Below are positions 24,767 to 33,092 of a stretch of DNA of 64,000 nt, piece after piece. Position numbers and translations under genes: made by a program. Below the pieces are notes generated by a model. It ran no database searches, had not been told where the DNA came from, and was given only the letters and a program-made list of their open reading frames with translations. The first letter of the stretch is position 1; every line of letters starts with the position of its first letter. Where the stretch lies: the NCBI GenBank assembly GCA_016290995.1, contig JAEEVR010000007.1, positions 41,066 to 105,065 of the forward strand. Direction: 5' to 3'. Source of the DNA: Treponema sp. Its GTDB lineage: Bacteria; Spirochaetota; Spirochaetia; Treponematales; Treponemataceae.

Positions 24767-27175
24767 TTACAAGTAAATTCGCTCAAACGATTTTGTGTCG
24801 ATCGGCTTTGAAAAGTAGTAGCCTTGGAAAAGATCGCAGCCTTCTTCGTGAAGCAAGTCCATTTGGTCTTTGGCTTCGATTCCTTTGGCAAGAATTTTTA
24901 TGCCAAGGTTTTTGGCCATTGTGATCAATTCCTTCATAATGATATGGGCGTTGCGCGGCGAATTTGTGTTTTGCATAAAGCCGATGTCAACCTTAAGAAT
25001 GTCGATGTTGCATTCGCGCAAAATTTTAAGCGAAGTGTTGCCCGCGCCAAAGTCGCCGATTTCGATCGTAAAGCCGATTTTGTGCAGCTGTTCGATCAAG
25101 CGGATCTGGCGTTCCAAGTCAACCATCATTACGTCTTCGCTCAACTCGATGTGCAAGTTCTTTGGATCGATGTCAAACTCTTTGAGCAATTCGTTGAACT
25201 CGTTTATGATGCTCATAAGATAAAAGTCTTTTGGCGAAATGTTTACCGAAATGTAAAAGTCGTCGCGGCCGGCGGTTTTCCATTCAAAAAGCTTTTGGAA
25301 TACAAGGCGCCAAACGTATCGGTCAATCTTGGTGATCATTCCGTTCTTTTCAAAAATCGGGATGAATTCCGACGGCGAAACGACTCCTTCGTCTGGGTGT
25401 TCCCAACGAACCAAGGCTTCCGCGCCTACAGCCTTTCCTTCGATTGTAGATTGGGGCTGCAAGTAAATTTTTATCTGGCCGGTAGAAATCGCTTCGGGCA
25501 ATTGGTAGACCAATTCCTGCTCGCGCAAGGCGCTGTCGCGCAATTTTGAGTCGTACCAAGCCACTTGCTTTCCGTACTGGCCCTTGATTGTGTCGATGGC
25601 GATAAAGGCGCGGTCGCACATAAACGAAACGCGCATGTCGATGTCTTCGATTTCGTAAACGCCAAAGTAGCAGGTTGGCAAAATAGAAAGGTTGACGGTT
25701 TCTTTGAAAATGCGCTGCGTTTCGTCAATGAAGATTTGCAAGTTCAAGCGGTCTTTGGGAATCAAAATCGCAAAGCGGTCGTTGTCGATTCTTCCGTAGA
25801 TTTCTCCGACAACTGTTTTTTCTTTAAGCGCTTCGGCAAAGGATTTTAGAATTTTGTCGCCGACCGCGATTCCGTTAAACTCGTTGATCAGCTTGAACTT
25901 TCCTACGTCGCAGCAAACGATAAAATATTTTTCGTCGGGATTGGATTCAAGCATGTCGGCCACTTTTTCGTAAAAGTAATGCTTGTTGTAAAGGCCGGTC
26001 AATGAATCGTGCGTGCTGCGAAAGCGTTCCAACTTTTCGCGGTTGTTCTCTTCTGTAGTGTCCACCATCATCAAATAGCTTCCGATGTAGCGCTTGTCTT
26101 TTGTTTCGATGCGCGAAAAGTTCATCTTGTAGAAAATTTCTTTTCCGTTTTCGATGCGATGGATGGTTTCTTCCTTTGGCTCCATGGCGCTGATCGGCGT
26201 GCCGTTGGAAATTCTATGGACGATTGGAGTGATGACTTCTGACGGGTTTTGATTTTTTCCGATGCGGTAAATGTTTCTGATGTAGTCGTTTGCGTAAATG
26301 CACTGGTCGTCTGTGTCCAATACTGCGATTCCGTTGTTCATGTCCTGCATCAATCGCTTTAGCGTCACTTGCTGCAAAAGCGATGGAATGTAGGAGAAAG
26401 CAAAGTAGCTCATTGACACGCAGACAAAGCCGTACAAAAGAACGGAAAAGTCAACCGGAAGCGAGAACAAAATGTAAAAGCCGTTGATGACAACGATCAA
26501 TGAAATCTGAAGGATGGACATCAAGTACTTTACTTTGTAAATGCTTGCCGATGTGACGGATTTTGCCAAAAGACATACAATGTTCAAGACAACCATCAAG
26601 TAGCATAGTGTCAAATGCAAGTCGTAAGTCAGAGCGGTTGTCGTTCTAAAATATACGTCCGGCAAGAATATTCCGCCGTTATAATAAAAGCGTTCCGAGA
26701 TAAAGACCTTTCCAGTCCAAATGTTGCTTATCAAATTGCAAATGTCGGCGACGATAAAGAAGAAAAGGATGATCATTCCTTTTTCAAACCAAGAGGTTTT
26801 TTGCTTGTCGCGCTTTGTTATGTTCCTTATGTCGTTCCTGAAAAAGAAAAACAAGGCCGTAATGAAATTTTGAGAAGCGATGCTGTTGGGATACGAATAC
26901 TCAACGTTAAAATAAAGCAGCAAGAACAGCGTGATGTCTATCGCAATAAAATACCAGTCGAATAGGATGACAGATGCTTTGTCAACTTTTACCCATTCCG
27001 TGGAAATGAGGGAAAGAATAATGTTTGGCAAAACTGTAAAAAATGCCGCAATAAGCATGTCGCGGGCTTTTTTTGCCAAAGGAGTGCGTCTGTTTGCCTT
27101 GTTCATGATTCTGTTGACAGTGAAAATGATTGACATTTCCATCACTGCAAGAATCACAGCGTATAACATTTTCAT
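24767..27175 (-). CDS. Membrane GGDEF-EAL protein with degenerate active sites
   Basis: About 802 residues: roughly seven transmembrane helices (first 280), a PAS-like region (about 285-375), GGDEF (about 385-540) and EAL (about 555-800). The GGDEF signature is replaced by GRIDNDRF, so cyclase activity is unlikely. In the EAL domain EALVRW, SVNIS, ELSED and LKVD are kept. The catalytic Asp pair reads GDFG instead of DDFG, and the AEGVE glutamate is Lys (AKGIE), so phosphodiesterase activity is also doubtful. The ATG at 27175 is preferred: TTGAAA (27211-27206), 17 bases and TATAAT (27188-27183) end seven bases before it. The ATG at 27169, with AAGG upstream, is the alternative. Confidence 0.82.
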   Translation of the reverse strand: MKMLYAVILAVMEMSIIFTVNRIMNKANRRTPLAKKARDMLIAAFFTVLPNIILSLISTEWVKVDKASVILFDWYFIAIDITLFLLLYFNVEYSYPNSIASQNFITALFFFFRNDIRNITKRDKQKTSWFEKGMIILFFFIVADICNLISNIWTGKVFISERFYYNGGIFLPDVYFRTTTALTYDLHLTLCYLMVVLNIVCLLAKSVTSASIYKVKYLMSILQISLIVVINGFYILFSLPVDFSVLLYGFVCVSMSYFAFSYIPSLLQQVTLKRLMQDMNNGIAVLDTDDQCIYANDYIRNIYRIGKNQNPSEVITPIVHRISNGTPISAMEPKEETIHRIENGKEIFYKMNFSRIETKDKRYIGSYLMMVDTTEENNREKLERFRSTHDSLTGLYNKHYFYEKVADMLESNPDEKYFIVCCDVGKFKLINEFNGIAVGDKILKSFAEALKEKTVVGEIYGRIDNDRFAILIPKDRLNLQIFIDETQRIFKETVNLSILPTCYFGVYEIEDIDMRVSFMCDRAFIAIDTIKGQYGKQVAWYDSKLRDSALREQELVYQLPEAISTGQIKIYLQPQSTIEGKAVGAEALVRWEHPDEGVVSPSEFIPIFEKNGMITKIDRYVWRLVFQKLFEWKTAGRDDFYISVNISPKDFYLMSIINEFNELLKEFDIDPKNLHIELSEDVMMVDLERQIRLIEQLHKIGFTIEIGDFGAGNTSLKILRECNIDILKVDIGFMQNTNSPRNAHIIMKELITMAKNLGIKILAKGIEAKDQMDLLHEEGCDLFQGYYFSKPIDTKSFERIYL

Positions 27176-27182
27176 CCTTACG

Positions 27183-27211
27183 ATTATATCATAGGAATTT
27201 GTTTTTTTCAA
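27183..27211 (-). promoter_or_regulatory. Promoter of the GGDEF-EAL gene
   Basis: Minus strand TTGAAA (27211-27206), 17-base spacer and TATAAT (27188-27183). The start point falls at the start codon. Confidence 0.65.
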
Positions 27212-27225
27212 TCAAAAGGTTTAAG

Positions 27226-27254
27226 TTGACAAAAATCGAAATTTTGTCTAAAAT
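27226..27254 (+). promoter_or_regulatory. Promoter of fabF
   Basis: Consensus TTGACA (27226-27231), 17-base spacer and TAAAAT (27249-27254). The start point near 27261 excludes in-frame starts farther upstream. Confidence 0.7.
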
Positions 27255-27282
27255 AAACAATCTTATTTTTATGGGGAACGAT

Positions 27283-28545
27283 ATGGCGCAAAGACGCGTG
27301 GTTGTGACAGGTCTTGGAGCGGTGACTCCGCTTGGAAACAACGTTCAGGACACTTGGGAAGGAATCAAGGCTGGAAAAAGCGGCATTGAAAAAATCACTT
27401 TGTTCGACGCCTCCGACTACAAGGTTCAGGTGGCCGCGGAGGTCAAGAATTTTGACATCGCCCAAAGCGGCGTAGACCCAAAAGAATGCCGCAAAATGGC
27501 GCGCTTTACCCAATTTTTGGTCGCCGCCAGCGCCCAGGCCCTTAAAGACGCCGGCTACGACAAGGAAAAACTTGTCGGCGAAAAGTGCGGCGTAATGGTA
27601 GGAAACGGAATCGGCGGCTATGACATCATCGAGGCTGCCTTTAAGAAATACTTTGACCCCGCCGCCGGCGTGAACCGCATTCCGCCTCTTAGCGCTCCGG
27701 AATTCATTCCCAACGAAGCGGCCGCCAATGTCAGCATGCTTTTTGGAATCGAAGGCCCGGCTTGGACGCTTGCCACGGCTTGTTCCAGCGGCACAGACGC
27801 TTTGGGAAACGCCCTTGATATGGTTAGAAGCGGCCGCGTTGACGTTTGCGTGGCGGGCGGAACGGAAGCGACAATCACGGGCTTTGGAATCGGAAACTTT
27901 ATGGTGCTCAAGGCTTTGGCCACAAACTTTAACGACCAGCCCCACAAGGCAAGCCGCCCCTTTGACAAAAACCGCGGAGGCTTTGTAATGGGCGAGGGAA
28001 GCGCCGTTTTGATTTTGGAAGAGTTGGAGCACGCCAAAAAGCGCGGCGCAAAGATTTACGCCGAGTTTGCCGGATACGGCGCTTCTTCTGACGCTTACCA
28101 CATCACCGCTCCCCTTCCGGACGGAACGGGCGGCGCCAAGGCGATCACCCGCGCTTTGGAAGACGCTGGCCTCAAGCCGGAAGACGTTCAGTATTACAAC
28201 GCTCACGGAACGGGAACGCACGCCAACGATTCCGGCGAGACAAAAATGGTAAAGTTGGCCTTTGGCGAGCACGCCAAAAAGCTTAAGATTTCTTCAACCA
28301 AAAGCATGACCGGCCACATGATCGGAGCGGCCGGCGCCATCGAAGCCTTGTTCTGCATCAAGGCGATTAACGACGGCTTTTTCCCGCCGACAATCAACCT
28401 TGACGAGCCTGACATCGAAGGCGGCTGCGACTTGGATTACGTTCCCAACAAGGGACAGACTGGAACAATCACAGCGGCGGCCAGCGCGTCGCTTGGCTTT
28501 GGCGGCCACAACGGCTGCGTTGTTTTCAAAAAATTCGAAGACTAA
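27283..28545 (+). CDS. fabF: Beta-ketoacyl-ACP synthase II
   Basis: Condenses malonyl-ACP with acyl-ACP in fatty-acid elongation. The 420 residues begin MAQRRVVVTGLGAVTPLG and contain the active-site cysteine in WTLATACSSGTDALG, the first catalytic His in YNAHGTGTHANDSGE and the second in STKSMTGHMIGAAGAIEA. The ATG at 27283 is selected because GGGGA lies 7 bases upstream and the family starts here. It is followed after 38 bases by the enoyl reductase, giving the condensing and last reducing steps side by side. Confidence 0.96.
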   Translation: MAQRRVVVTGLGAVTPLGNNVQDTWEGIKAGKSGIEKITLFDASDYKVQVAAEVKNFDIAQSGVDPKECRKMARFTQFLVAASAQALKDAGYDKEKLVGEKCGVMVGNGIGGYDIIEAAFKKYFDPAAGVNRIPPLSAPEFIPNEAAANVSMLFGIEGPAWTLATACSSGTDALGNALDMVRSGRVDVCVAGGTEATITGFGIGNFMVLKALATNFNDQPHKASRPFDKNRGGFVMGEGSAVLILEELEHAKKRGAKIYAEFAGYGASSDAYHITAPLPDGTGGAKAITRALEDAGLKPEDVQYYNAHGTGTHANDSGETKMVKLAFGEHAKKLKISSTKSMTGHMIGAAGAIEALFCIKAINDGFFPPTINLDEPDIEGGCDLDYVPNKGQTGTITAAASASLGFGGHNGCVVFKKFED

Positions 28546-28583
28546 AAATGCCCGCGCGGCATGACACATAAGGAGTTTAGAAT

Positions 28584-29834
28584 ATGGTAATCACACCCAA
28601 AATCAGAAGCAACATTTGCATCAACGCGCACCCGATTGGATGCGCCAAAGAAGTTGAGCGCGAGATCGCCTACGTAAAGGCGCAAAAAGCCAAGCGCGGA
28701 GTTAAGGCCGCGGCCGAAGGCGGAAAGGGACCAAAGACAGTTTTGGTCTTGGGCTGCTCAACAGGCTACGGATTGGCCAGCCGCATCACGGCCGCCTTTG
28801 AATGGGGCGCCGACACGATTGGCGTTTCATTTGAAAAAGAAGCCACAGAGACTAAGGGCGGAACTCCGGGTTGGTACAACAACGCCGCCTTTGACAAGGC
28901 CGCCAAAGCCGCGGGCCTCAAGTCTGTCACATTGAACGGCGACGCCTACTCAAACGAAATGCGCGCTTCCGTCATCGAAGAGATTAAGAAGATGGGCGGA
29001 AAGATTGACTTGCTCGTTTACTCGTTGGCCAGCCCGGTGCGCAACGACCCCGACAAGATTGACCCCGAAACAGGCACCCACGTAATGTATCGCTCGGTAA
29101 TCAAGCCGATTGGAAAAACATACGGCGGAAAGTGCTTGGATATCATCAACGAAAAGCTCACAGAGATGAGCGCCGACCCTGCCAATGACGCGGAAATTGA
29201 AACGACCGTAAAGGTAATGGGCGGCGAAGACTGGCAGCTTTGGATTGACGCTTTGGAAAAGGCCGGCGTTTTGGCCCAGGGTTTTTGCACGCTCGCTTAC
29301 TCATACATCGGACCTGAGTTGAGCCATCCGATTTATCGCGACGGAACGATTGGACAAGCCAAAAAGCATTTGGAAAAAACAGCGCTCAACTTGAACGAGC
29401 AGCTTAAAAAGAGCGTCGGCGGTTCCGCCTACGTTTCTGAGAACAAGGGCTTGGTCACAAGAAGCAGCGCGGTAATCCCGATCATTTCGCTTTACCTTGC
29501 CGTTTTGTTCAAGATTATGAAGGAAATGAAAATTCACGAAGGCTGCATCGAGCAGATGGAACGCTTGTTCTGCGAGCGCCTTTACACCGCCGCCGACGGC
29601 GCGATGGGCGAAGTTCCTGTTGACAGCGAGCACAGAATCCGCATCGACGACTGGGAGCTCCGCGACGACGTTCAGGCCAAGGCGCAAGAAGCGATGGCCG
29701 CCGTCAACGACGACAATGTCCGCCAGTGGTGCGACATCGACGGCTACAAGCACGACTTCTTGGTGACAAACGGCTTTGACGTTGAAGGCGTTGACTACAA
29801 CAAGGACGTCGCGGACATGAGAGCGATTGAGTAG
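28584..29834 (+). CDS. fabV: Trans-2-enoyl-CoA/ACP reductase (Ter/FabV)
   Basis: NADH-dependent reduction of crotonyl-CoA or enoyl-ACP. The 416 residues match the monomeric TER/FabV family throughout: VLVLGCSTGYGLASRITAAF near residue 52, GVSFEKEATETKGGTPGWYN, the VYSLASPVR segment, and the active-site region AYSYIGPELSHPIYRDGTIGQAKKHLE with Tyr-x8-Lys spacing. The closest characterised relative I recall is T. denticola Ter. Its place after fabF argues for fatty-acid synthesis, but butyrate formation is the activity known for the treponemal enzyme. AAGGAG lies upstream of the ATG. Confidence 0.94.
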   Translation: MVITPKIRSNICINAHPIGCAKEVEREIAYVKAQKAKRGVKAAAEGGKGPKTVLVLGCSTGYGLASRITAAFEWGADTIGVSFEKEATETKGGTPGWYNNAAFDKAAKAAGLKSVTLNGDAYSNEMRASVIEEIKKMGGKIDLLVYSLASPVRNDPDKIDPETGTHVMYRSVIKPIGKTYGGKCLDIINEKLTEMSADPANDAEIETTVKVMGGEDWQLWIDALEKAGVLAQGFCTLAYSYIGPELSHPIYRDGTIGQAKKHLEKTALNLNEQLKKSVGGSAYVSENKGLVTRSSAVIPIISLYLAVLFKIMKEMKIHEGCIEQMERLFCERLYTAADGAMGEVPVDSEHRIRIDDWELRDDVQAKAQEAMAAVNDDNVRQWCDIDGYKHDFLVTNGFDVEGVDYNKDVADMRAIE

Positions 29835-29880
29835 CGCCTTGACCGGTCCATCGACTAGGATTTTAGGTTAACTAAGAATG

Positions 29881-29909
29881 GCCGCCCGCTGTTGCGGGCG
29901 GCTTTTTTT
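29881..29909 (+). terminator. Rho-independent terminator after fabV
   Basis: A 9-bp perfect GC stem (GCCGCCCGC / GCGGGCGGC, loop tgtt) is followed by seven T residues. Confidence 0.93.
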
Positions 29910-29920
29910 ATTTGCGAAAA

Positions 29921-29950
29921 TTGCGCAAAATCTTAAAAATGCGCTATAAT
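29921..29950 (+). promoter_or_regulatory. Promoter of the DUF4160-DUF2442 pair
   Basis: TTGCGC (29921-29926), 18 bases and TATAAT (29945-29950). The ATG at 29959 is only eight bases further, so the leader is at most one or two bases. Confidence 0.5.
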
Positions 29951-29958
29951 AAATCAAT

Positions 29959-30198
29959 ATGCCAACAGTTTTTGTAGATGGAAGCAGAAGGTATTATTTT
30001 TTCTCTAAGGAAGAAACGCGAATGCATGTTCATGTTTCAACACCCAACGGCGAAGCAAAAATTTGGCTGGAACCCGAGATTTCCGTTGCAAAAATGATAA
30101 ATTTGTCTGACAACGAATTGAACGAAATAGTAAAGACCACAATCGCCCGCAAGGAGGACTTGATTGATGCTTGGAACAAACACTTTAGAAAAGATTGA
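29959..30198 (+). CDS. DUF4160 small protein
   Basis: The 79-residue protein matches DUF4160 (VFVDGSRRYYFFSKEETRMHVHVS, then AKIWLEPEISVAKM and ELNEIVKTTIARKEDLIDAW). DUF4160 and DUF2442 genes are frequently adjacent and have been proposed to act as a toxin-antitoxin-like pair; that role is not proven. It overlaps the next gene by 32 bases and lies at the left edge of the accessory island. Confidence 0.78.
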   Translation: MPTVFVDGSRRYYFFSKEETRMHVHVSTPNGEAKIWLEPEISVAKMINLSDNELNEIVKTTIARKEDLIDAWNKHFRKD

Positions 30199-30430
30199 TA
30201 CAGCCGCCGAAGTAACAAACATTTCCCCCTTTGGATTTTGGCTCCTTGCCGGCGGAAAAGAATATTTTGTAAATTACAAAGATTACGCTGTTTTTGAAAA
30301 CGCCTCAATAAAAGACATTGCCAATGTCGTTGAAGACGCAGAGGGCAATTTGCATTGGCCTGCTTTGGATGCTGACATAGAATTGAAAGCGTTGGAAAAT
30401 CCGCAAGACTACCCGCTTTCTTATAAATAA
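30167..30430 (+). CDS. DUF2442 small protein
   Basis: The 87-residue protein matches DUF2442 (ISPFGFWLLAGGKEYFVNYKDYAVFENASIKDI, ending ADIELKALENPQDYPLSYK). A strong AAGGAGG site at 30151-30157 fixes the ATG at 30167, inside the DUF4160 gene, so the pair is coupled. Its stop abuts the stop of the convergent XRE gene with no space. It is the likely partner of DUF4160 (inference). Confidence 0.78.
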   Translation: MLGTNTLEKIDTAAEVTNISPFGFWLLAGGKEYFVNYKDYAVFENASIKDIANVVEDAEGNLHWPALDADIELKALENPQDYPLSYK

Positions 30431-30775
30431 CTATTCCTTTAGAATCTTGTCCAGCGCTTTAGTCATGGCGCGGCGAACGTCATCAACAACTTCTTCGGTT
30501 ATTTGCGCGCGAATCCGCTCGTTTTTGGGCGTTTCTTCTATGACAATTGGCTTTGTGTCGTGAGGAACGAACAGTTGGTAAACTTCAACGCCTAGAGCCG
30601 CAGCGAGCTTGGAAAGGGAATCCTCGCCTGGCCAACGCCTTTTTCCTTCAAAAAAATTTATAGCCTGAACAGACATATTTGCCTCTTCCGCAAGCTTTTC
30701 TTGAGTCCAAGACCTTTCTTTTCTAAGTTTCTTAATGTTTACGGAAAGTGTTTCTAAAATTTCTGCTCCATCCAT
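30431..30775 (-). CDS. XRE-family regulator, probable R-M controller
   Basis: The 114-residue protein has an HTH_3 domain (about 10-66; IKKLRKERSWTQEKLAEEANMSVQAINFFEGKRRWP) and a helical C-terminus. It is divergent from the methyltransferase operon with 113 bases between starts, and that gap carries two palindromic operator candidates, the layout of a restriction-modification controller (C) protein. The ATG at 30775 has no clear ribosome binding site and a GATAAT box directly before it. Family members of this size regulate R-M and prophage genes; the regulated operon here is inferred from position. Confidence 0.82.
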   Translation of the reverse strand: MDGAEILETLSVNIKKLRKERSWTQEKLAEEANMSVQAINFFEGKRRWPGEDSLSKLAAALGVEVYQLFVPHDTKPIVIEETPKNERIRAQITEEVVDDVRRAMTKALDKILKE

Positions 30776-30780
30776 ATTAT

Positions 30781-30841
30781 CTACATTTTGTAGATTTTTT
30801 TCTAAATTAACAGTTACATTTTGTAGAAAGTGCGCTATAAT
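30781..30841. promoter_or_regulatory. Operator-promoter region of the R-M island
   Basis: CTACA-ttt-TGTAG (30781-30793) is a perfect 13-base palindrome. A near copy with one changed base (TTACA-ttt-TGTAG) lies 33 bases farther at 30815-30827, about three helical turns. The second copy overlaps the -35 element GTTACA (30813-30818) of a promoter with TATAAT at 30836-30841 (17-base spacer) that reads into the methyltransferase genes. The first copy lies just before the XRE start codon. Binding by the XRE protein is inference. Confidence 0.55.
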
Positions 30842-30888
30842 TACGGACTGTAGAAAACATTTTTTTGAAACAGTTTGTAGGCGTGAAT

Positions 30889-31575
30889 ATGGAAAGCCAA
30901 AATTCCCAAATAAAATCCCGCGAGCGGGTGGCCAACCACGGCGAAGTCTTTACGGCGGAACGAGAAGTAAAGGCCATGTGCGACTTGGTAAAAGACGAGA
31001 CCGAGCGCATAGAAAGCCGCTTTTTGGAACCCGCGTGCGGCGACGGAAACTTTCTTGCGGAAATCCTTGAAAGAAAGCTGGCCGTTGTTTCAAAGCAGTA
31101 CAGCAAAAACCCAAACGACTGGGAAAAACATTCATTGCTGGCTCTTTGTTCGCTTTACGGAATTGACATTCTGCAGGACAACGCGGCTGCCTGCAGAGAA
31201 CGCCTTTACGGAATATGGCTTTGCCAATACGAAAAACTTTGCGCCAATAAAATCCCCGTCGAGCAACAAGAACAAGCGCAAAAATGCGCCGCCTTCATTC
31301 TAAAAAAGAACATTCTTTGCGGAAACGCTCTTTCGCTAAAAGAAGTTGATGATGCGCAAAATGACACGGAAAGGCCAATCATTTTTTGCGAATGGAGCGT
31401 GGTCGGCGAAAACTTAAAGCGGAGGGATTTTTCGTTCCGCGAACTTGTCAACCAAGACTTTGCCAACGAGGAAGGCAGCTTGTTTTCCGACCTAGGCGAC
31501 GAGGCGGAAATCTTTTCGCCGGTAAAAGAATTTCCATTGATTCATTACAGGAGAATATATGAGCAAGAAAACTAA
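30889..31575 (+). CDS. Restriction-modification subunit M, methyltransferase-like, no catalytic motif
   Basis: The 228-residue protein has the SAM-binding motif I region (HGEVFTAEREVKAM, then ESRFLEPACGDGNFLAEIL) and motif-X-like residues, but no NPPY/DPPY motif IV: the corresponding part reads PIIFCEWSVVG. It may be the SAM-binding or structural half of a split enzyme together with the next gene. The ATG at 30889 is preferred because family members start with a short polar segment before the HGEVFT motif; a TTG at 30865 is possible. It overlaps the next gene by 17 bases. Confidence 0.75.
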   Translation: MESQNSQIKSRERVANHGEVFTAEREVKAMCDLVKDETERIESRFLEPACGDGNFLAEILERKLAVVSKQYSKNPNDWEKHSLLALCSLYGIDILQDNAAACRERLYGIWLCQYEKLCANKIPVEQQEQAQKCAAFILKKNILCGNALSLKEVDDAQNDTERPIIFCEWSVVGENLKRRDFSFRELVNQDFANEEGSLFSDLGDEAEIFSPVKEFPLIHYRRIYEQEN

Positions 31576-33088
31576 AGCCGAACCAAGCGCGACGCTCAAG
31601 GCCGATTACAACCCAGACGTTTTGTCGTGCCTTGCAAACCTTTCAAACGACGAAGTGTTCACCCCGCCGGAAGTAGCCAACGCAATGCTGGATTTGCTTC
31701 CGCAAAAAGTATTCAGCGACCCAAACGCAAAGTTTTTGGACCCGGCCTGCAAAAGCGGAGTATTCTTGCGCGAAATAGCGAAAAGGCTGATAGCGGGCCT
31801 TGCCGACAAAATTCCAGACTTGCAAAAGCGCATCGACCATATTTTTAAGGAACAGTTGTACGCCATCGCCATAACGGAACTTACAAGCCTCTTGAGCCGC
31901 CGCAGCGTTTACTGTTCCAAAGACGCGAGCGGAAAATACAGCGTGTCAAAATTCAAAGGCGAGCAAGGAAACATTTTTTACAAGCCCACAAAGCACTTGT
32001 GGATAAACGGCAAGTGCCTTGAATGCGGAGCCAGCCAAAGCGAATACGGCGACGAAGAGCGCCAAGGCCTGGAAAGCCACGCCTACCAATTCATACACAA
32101 AGCAATGCCAGGAGAAATAAGAGATATGAAATTCGATGTTATTATTGGAAACCCGCCGTATCAATTAAGCGATGGAGGAAACGGAGCAAGCGCAGCGCCA
32201 CTATATCACCTATTTGTCCAACAAGCGAAAAAACTGAATCCACGATACTTAGTTATGATCATTCCCGCTAGATGGTATGCAGGCGGAAAAGGCCTCGATG
32301 ATTTTAGAGACAAAATGCTCAATGACAATAGATTGAGAATAATTCATGATTTCAATAATGCATCAGAATGCTTTTCAGGAGTAGAAATTAAAGGTGGGGT
32401 TTGTTACTTTCTTTGGGAGCGAGAAAATAAAGGATTATGCAAAGTCTATCAGCATTCAAACAATGCTATCATTTCAGAAATGGAACGTCCTCTTTTAGAA
32501 GAGCATTGTGATGTTTTTATACGCCATAATCAAGCAATAAGTATACTACGAAAAGTAAAATCAAAAAAAGAAAAATCGTTTAGTTTGATTGTTTCTTCAA
32601 GAAAGCCATTTGGATTAGCGACAAATTTCACAGACTTTTCAAATATAGAATCAAACAATACAATAAAAATTTATGCAAATCAAAAACAAGGCTTCGTAAA
32701 AAGAAATTTAATTTCGGATAATTTTAATTTACTAAATTCTTATAAACTTTTTATTCCTAAAGCGATTGGAATTGGAGATATGACAAAAGACTGGATGAAA
32801 CCAATAATAGCGGAAAAGAATGTTTGCTGCACAGAAACATATATTGCAGTTGGTCCATTCAAAGATAAAGCCACTGTCGAAAATGTTTATTCCTATACAC
32901 AAACAAAATTCTTTCATCTACTTTTAGGTTTAAAAAAAGTCACACAAGATACTACAAGCAAAGTTTATTCCTTCGTCCCCATGCAGGACTTCTCCAAACC
33001 GTGGACAGACCAAGAACTTTACAAAAAATACAAACTGTCGCAAGAAGAAATCGCCTTTATTGAATCAATGATTCGCCCAATGGAGTAG
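31559..33088 (+). CDS. Eco57I-like adenine DNA methyltransferase
   Basis: The 509-residue N6-adenine methyltransferase has motif I FLDPACKSGVFLREIAKRL (Lys where Gly is usual), motif IV VIIGNPPYQ (about residue 198) and LYHLFVQQAKKLNPRYLVMIIPARWY. The C-terminal half (about 240-470) should hold the target-recognition domain. AGGAG precedes the ATG. Base composition changes sharply inside the gene: 34 G+C in 60 bases at 31741-31800 but 13 in 60 at 32641-32700, returning toward host style after about 32960. This suggests that the specificity half was replaced by recombination. Confidence 0.85.
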   Translation: MSKKTKAEPSATLKADYNPDVLSCLANLSNDEVFTPPEVANAMLDLLPQKVFSDPNAKFLDPACKSGVFLREIAKRLIAGLADKIPDLQKRIDHIFKEQLYAIAITELTSLLSRRSVYCSKDASGKYSVSKFKGEQGNIFYKPTKHLWINGKCLECGASQSEYGDEERQGLESHAYQFIHKAMPGEIRDMKFDVIIGNPPYQLSDGGNGASAAPLYHLFVQQAKKLNPRYLVMIIPARWYAGGKGLDDFRDKMLNDNRLRIIHDFNNASECFSGVEIKGGVCYFLWERENKGLCKVYQHSNNAIISEMERPLLEEHCDVFIRHNQAISILRKVKSKKEKSFSLIVSSRKPFGLATNFTDFSNIESNNTIKIYANQKQGFVKRNLISDNFNLLNSYKLFIPKAIGIGDMTKDWMKPIIAEKNVCCTETYIAVGPFKDKATVENVYSYTQTKFFHLLLGLKKVTQDTTSKVYSFVPMQDFSKPWTDQELYKKYKLSQEEIAFIESMIRPME

Positions 33089-33092
33089 TTTT

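Noticed and set aside
27208..28272. 354-codon open frame opposite fabF
   Set aside because: Antisense of a strongly conserved gene, no start signals, no domain.
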